This document shows, piece by piece, positions 6,307-7,060 of a stretch of 7,060 nucleotides of DNA (position 1 is the stretch's first letter; every line of letters begins with the position of its first letter). The DNA lies in assembly GCA_947628445.1 (NCBI GenBank), contig CANQZX010000053.1:1-7060 (forward strand), in the 5' to 3' direction. Below the pieces are notes generated by a model, which worked only from the letters and a program-made list of their open reading frames with translations, was not told where the DNA came from and made no database searches. A program made the translations under genes and the position numbers. The stretch is from an uncultured Bacilli bacterium. Its GTDB lineage: Bacteria; Bacillota_I; Bacilli_A; RF39; UBA660.

Positions 6307-6918
6307 GTTTGTTTTCTTTTTTGCCGTTTTCTTTTCTTTTAATTCTATCGTTTTTAAATTTTTATCTTCTGGGCGTGAATATACTTTTTCGTTGTTATTG
6401 CCCGCTAAAAGAATATAATTAATAATTTCTAATACGGAATAAATAATTAAAACTAAACCTAAACTGGAAAATACTAAATTGGAAACGAAGATTACATATA
6501 AGCCCCCGACAATTAAGATAATAGAAACAATGATTACGGAAATAAACTTATGTTCATTTTGACTTTTAAGGTCCCCGGCTTTAATTAACCGATTAATTCC
6601 GGAAAAAAGAATAAAGCCACCAATGATAAATCTTACGATATGTTCAATAACTCCGGATAGGAAGATACAAACTAAACCAATAATAATAAGAGCAGTGCCC
6701 GAAATACAACTATTATATGGAGTTTCGGGTATTTTTCCTTTTTGATAAAAGAAATAAAATAATTTAACTAAGCCATAAGCAATTAAAATACCACCTAAAA
6801 CATAAGAAATCAAAATTGTTACTAAGTCTGGTCTAGTAAATAAGATAACGCCAATAATTAGGGAAATAATGGTTGATACTAAATTACTAGAAAAACTAAC
6901 AATATTAACAGTTTTCAC
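6295..6918 (-). CDS. DUF308/HdeD-like six-helix membrane protein
   Basis: This 207-aa integral membrane protein has six likely transmembrane helices at about 9-28, 33-57, 71-89, 93-112, 123-145 and 149-171, then a lysine-rich tail (about 184-207) expected to be cytoplasmic. The helices form three pairs that look like tandem repeats of about 55 residues, each with the pattern hydrophobic-G...L then G..L..(Y/S)G...L. This is the layout of DUF308/HdeD-family proteins. E. coli HdeD is linked to acid resistance, but most members have no known biochemical activity, so I assign none. It begins with GTG at 6918, not ATG. The site AAGGATGTGA (6934 down to 6925) with 6-nt spacing strongly supports this, and an upstream in-frame ATG is immediately followed by TGA. 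It is convergent with noc, in the place where soj/spo0J follow noc in B. subtilis. Confidence 0.82.
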   Translation of the reverse strand: MKTVNIVSFSSNLVSTIISLIIGVILFTRPDLVTILISYVLGGILIAYGLVKLFYFFYQKGKIPETPYNSCISGTALIIIGLVCIFLSGVIEHIVRFIIGGFILFSGINRLIKAGDLKSQNEHKFISVIIVSIILIVGGLYVIFVSNLVFSSLGLVLIIYSVLEIINYILLAGNNNEKVYSRPEDKNLKTIELKEKKTAKKKTNKKD

Positions 6919-6924
6919 AAATAC

Positions 6925-6934
6925 TCACATCCTT
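6925..6934 (-). promoter_or_regulatory. Near-consensus ribosome binding site of the DUF308 gene
   Basis: Minus-strand AAGGATGTGA matches the full anti-16S consensus AAGGAGGTGA at 9 of 10 positions and ends 6 nt before the GTG at 6918. It contains an ATG directly followed by TGA (6930 down to 6925), in frame with the gene, so the ATG cannot be the start under the standard code. Confidence 0.85.
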
Positions 6935-6940
6935 AATAAA

Positions 6941-6969
6941 ATTATAATATCATTTATCTAAATGCGCAA
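6941..6969 (-). promoter_or_regulatory. Candidate promoter of the DUF308 gene
   Basis: On the minus strand TTGCGC (6969 down to 6964) and a perfect TATAAT (6946 down to 6941) are separated by 17 bp. The -10 box ends 22 nt before the GTG start codon, so the leader would be only about 16 nt and would begin at the ribosome site. Confidence 0.65.
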
Positions 6970-6999
6970 TTATTAATTTGTACTGATTAAATAAAAAGT

Positions 7000-7031
7000 T
7001 AATTTCCCGATTTTTTAGAACTGGGAAGTTA
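7000..7031. repeat. Spaced inverted repeat, possible minus-strand terminator
   Basis: TAATTTCCC (7000-7008) and GGGAAGTTA (7023-7031) can form a 9-bp stem with one G-T pair and a 14-nt loop. On the minus strand the stem is followed, after two bases, by CTTTTTATTT, so it could terminate a minus-strand gene entering from beyond 7060. The arms also resemble separated halves of the Noc binding site ATTTCCCGGGAAAT. Either reading is tentative. Confidence 0.4.
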
Positions 7032-7060
7032 CATTTGTAAATAACCTATATATTTATATA

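Overview
The window looks like an AT-rich chromosomal segment from a Bacillota member. The closest feel is a Bacilli, Erysipelotrichia or Mollicutes-related lineage using the standard bacterial code; I cannot name a genus. The evidence is gene order, codon usage dominated by TTA, AAA, GAA and ATT, strong Shine-Dalgarno sites, Trp written only as TGG, and all seven genes ending in TAA or TAG. The order jag, mnmE, mnmG, rsmG, noc/parB is the block that lies beside oriC in Bacillus subtilis and its relatives. The replication origin is therefore probably to the left of position 1 (inference).

Layout, left to right. Positions 1-147 hold no convincing gene but carry a good sigma-A-type promoter for jag (khpB), an RNA-binding protein with Jag-N, KH and R3H domains. 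Converging on jag is a small XRE-family regulator on the minus strand, and the two 3' ends share a hairpin terminator. The 184-bp divergent space between the regulator and mnmE (1096-1279) holds two separate inverted repeats, one over each promoter. Then comes a tight plus-strand operon: mnmE, mnmG (zero-base gap), rsmG (8-bp overlap) and, after 39 bp and a second candidate promoter, a ParB-family gene that is best called noc. Converging on noc is a minus-strand, six-helix DUF308/HdeD-like membrane protein. The noc and DUF308 stop codons sit opposite each other in the stem of one bidirectional terminator. The last ~140 bases hold the DUF308 promoter and a spaced inverted repeat.

The genes mostly serve translation quality and chromosome upkeep. 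MnmE and MnmG together modify the wobble uridine of certain tRNAs, RsmG methylates 16S rRNA, Jag/KhpB binds RNA and affects cell envelope growth in relatives, and Noc protects the nucleoid from division. The XRE regulator and the DUF308 protein are the lineage-specific additions to an otherwise conserved block.

No mobile element, CRISPR array, tRNA or rRNA is visible, and I see no obviously new multi-gene system. The points most worth a second look are the Noc protein (Noc-type DNA-recognition residues, but no N-terminal membrane anchor and a long linker with an aromatic patch), the inverted repeats at the two divergent promoters, and the shared terminators that are built into coding sequence.
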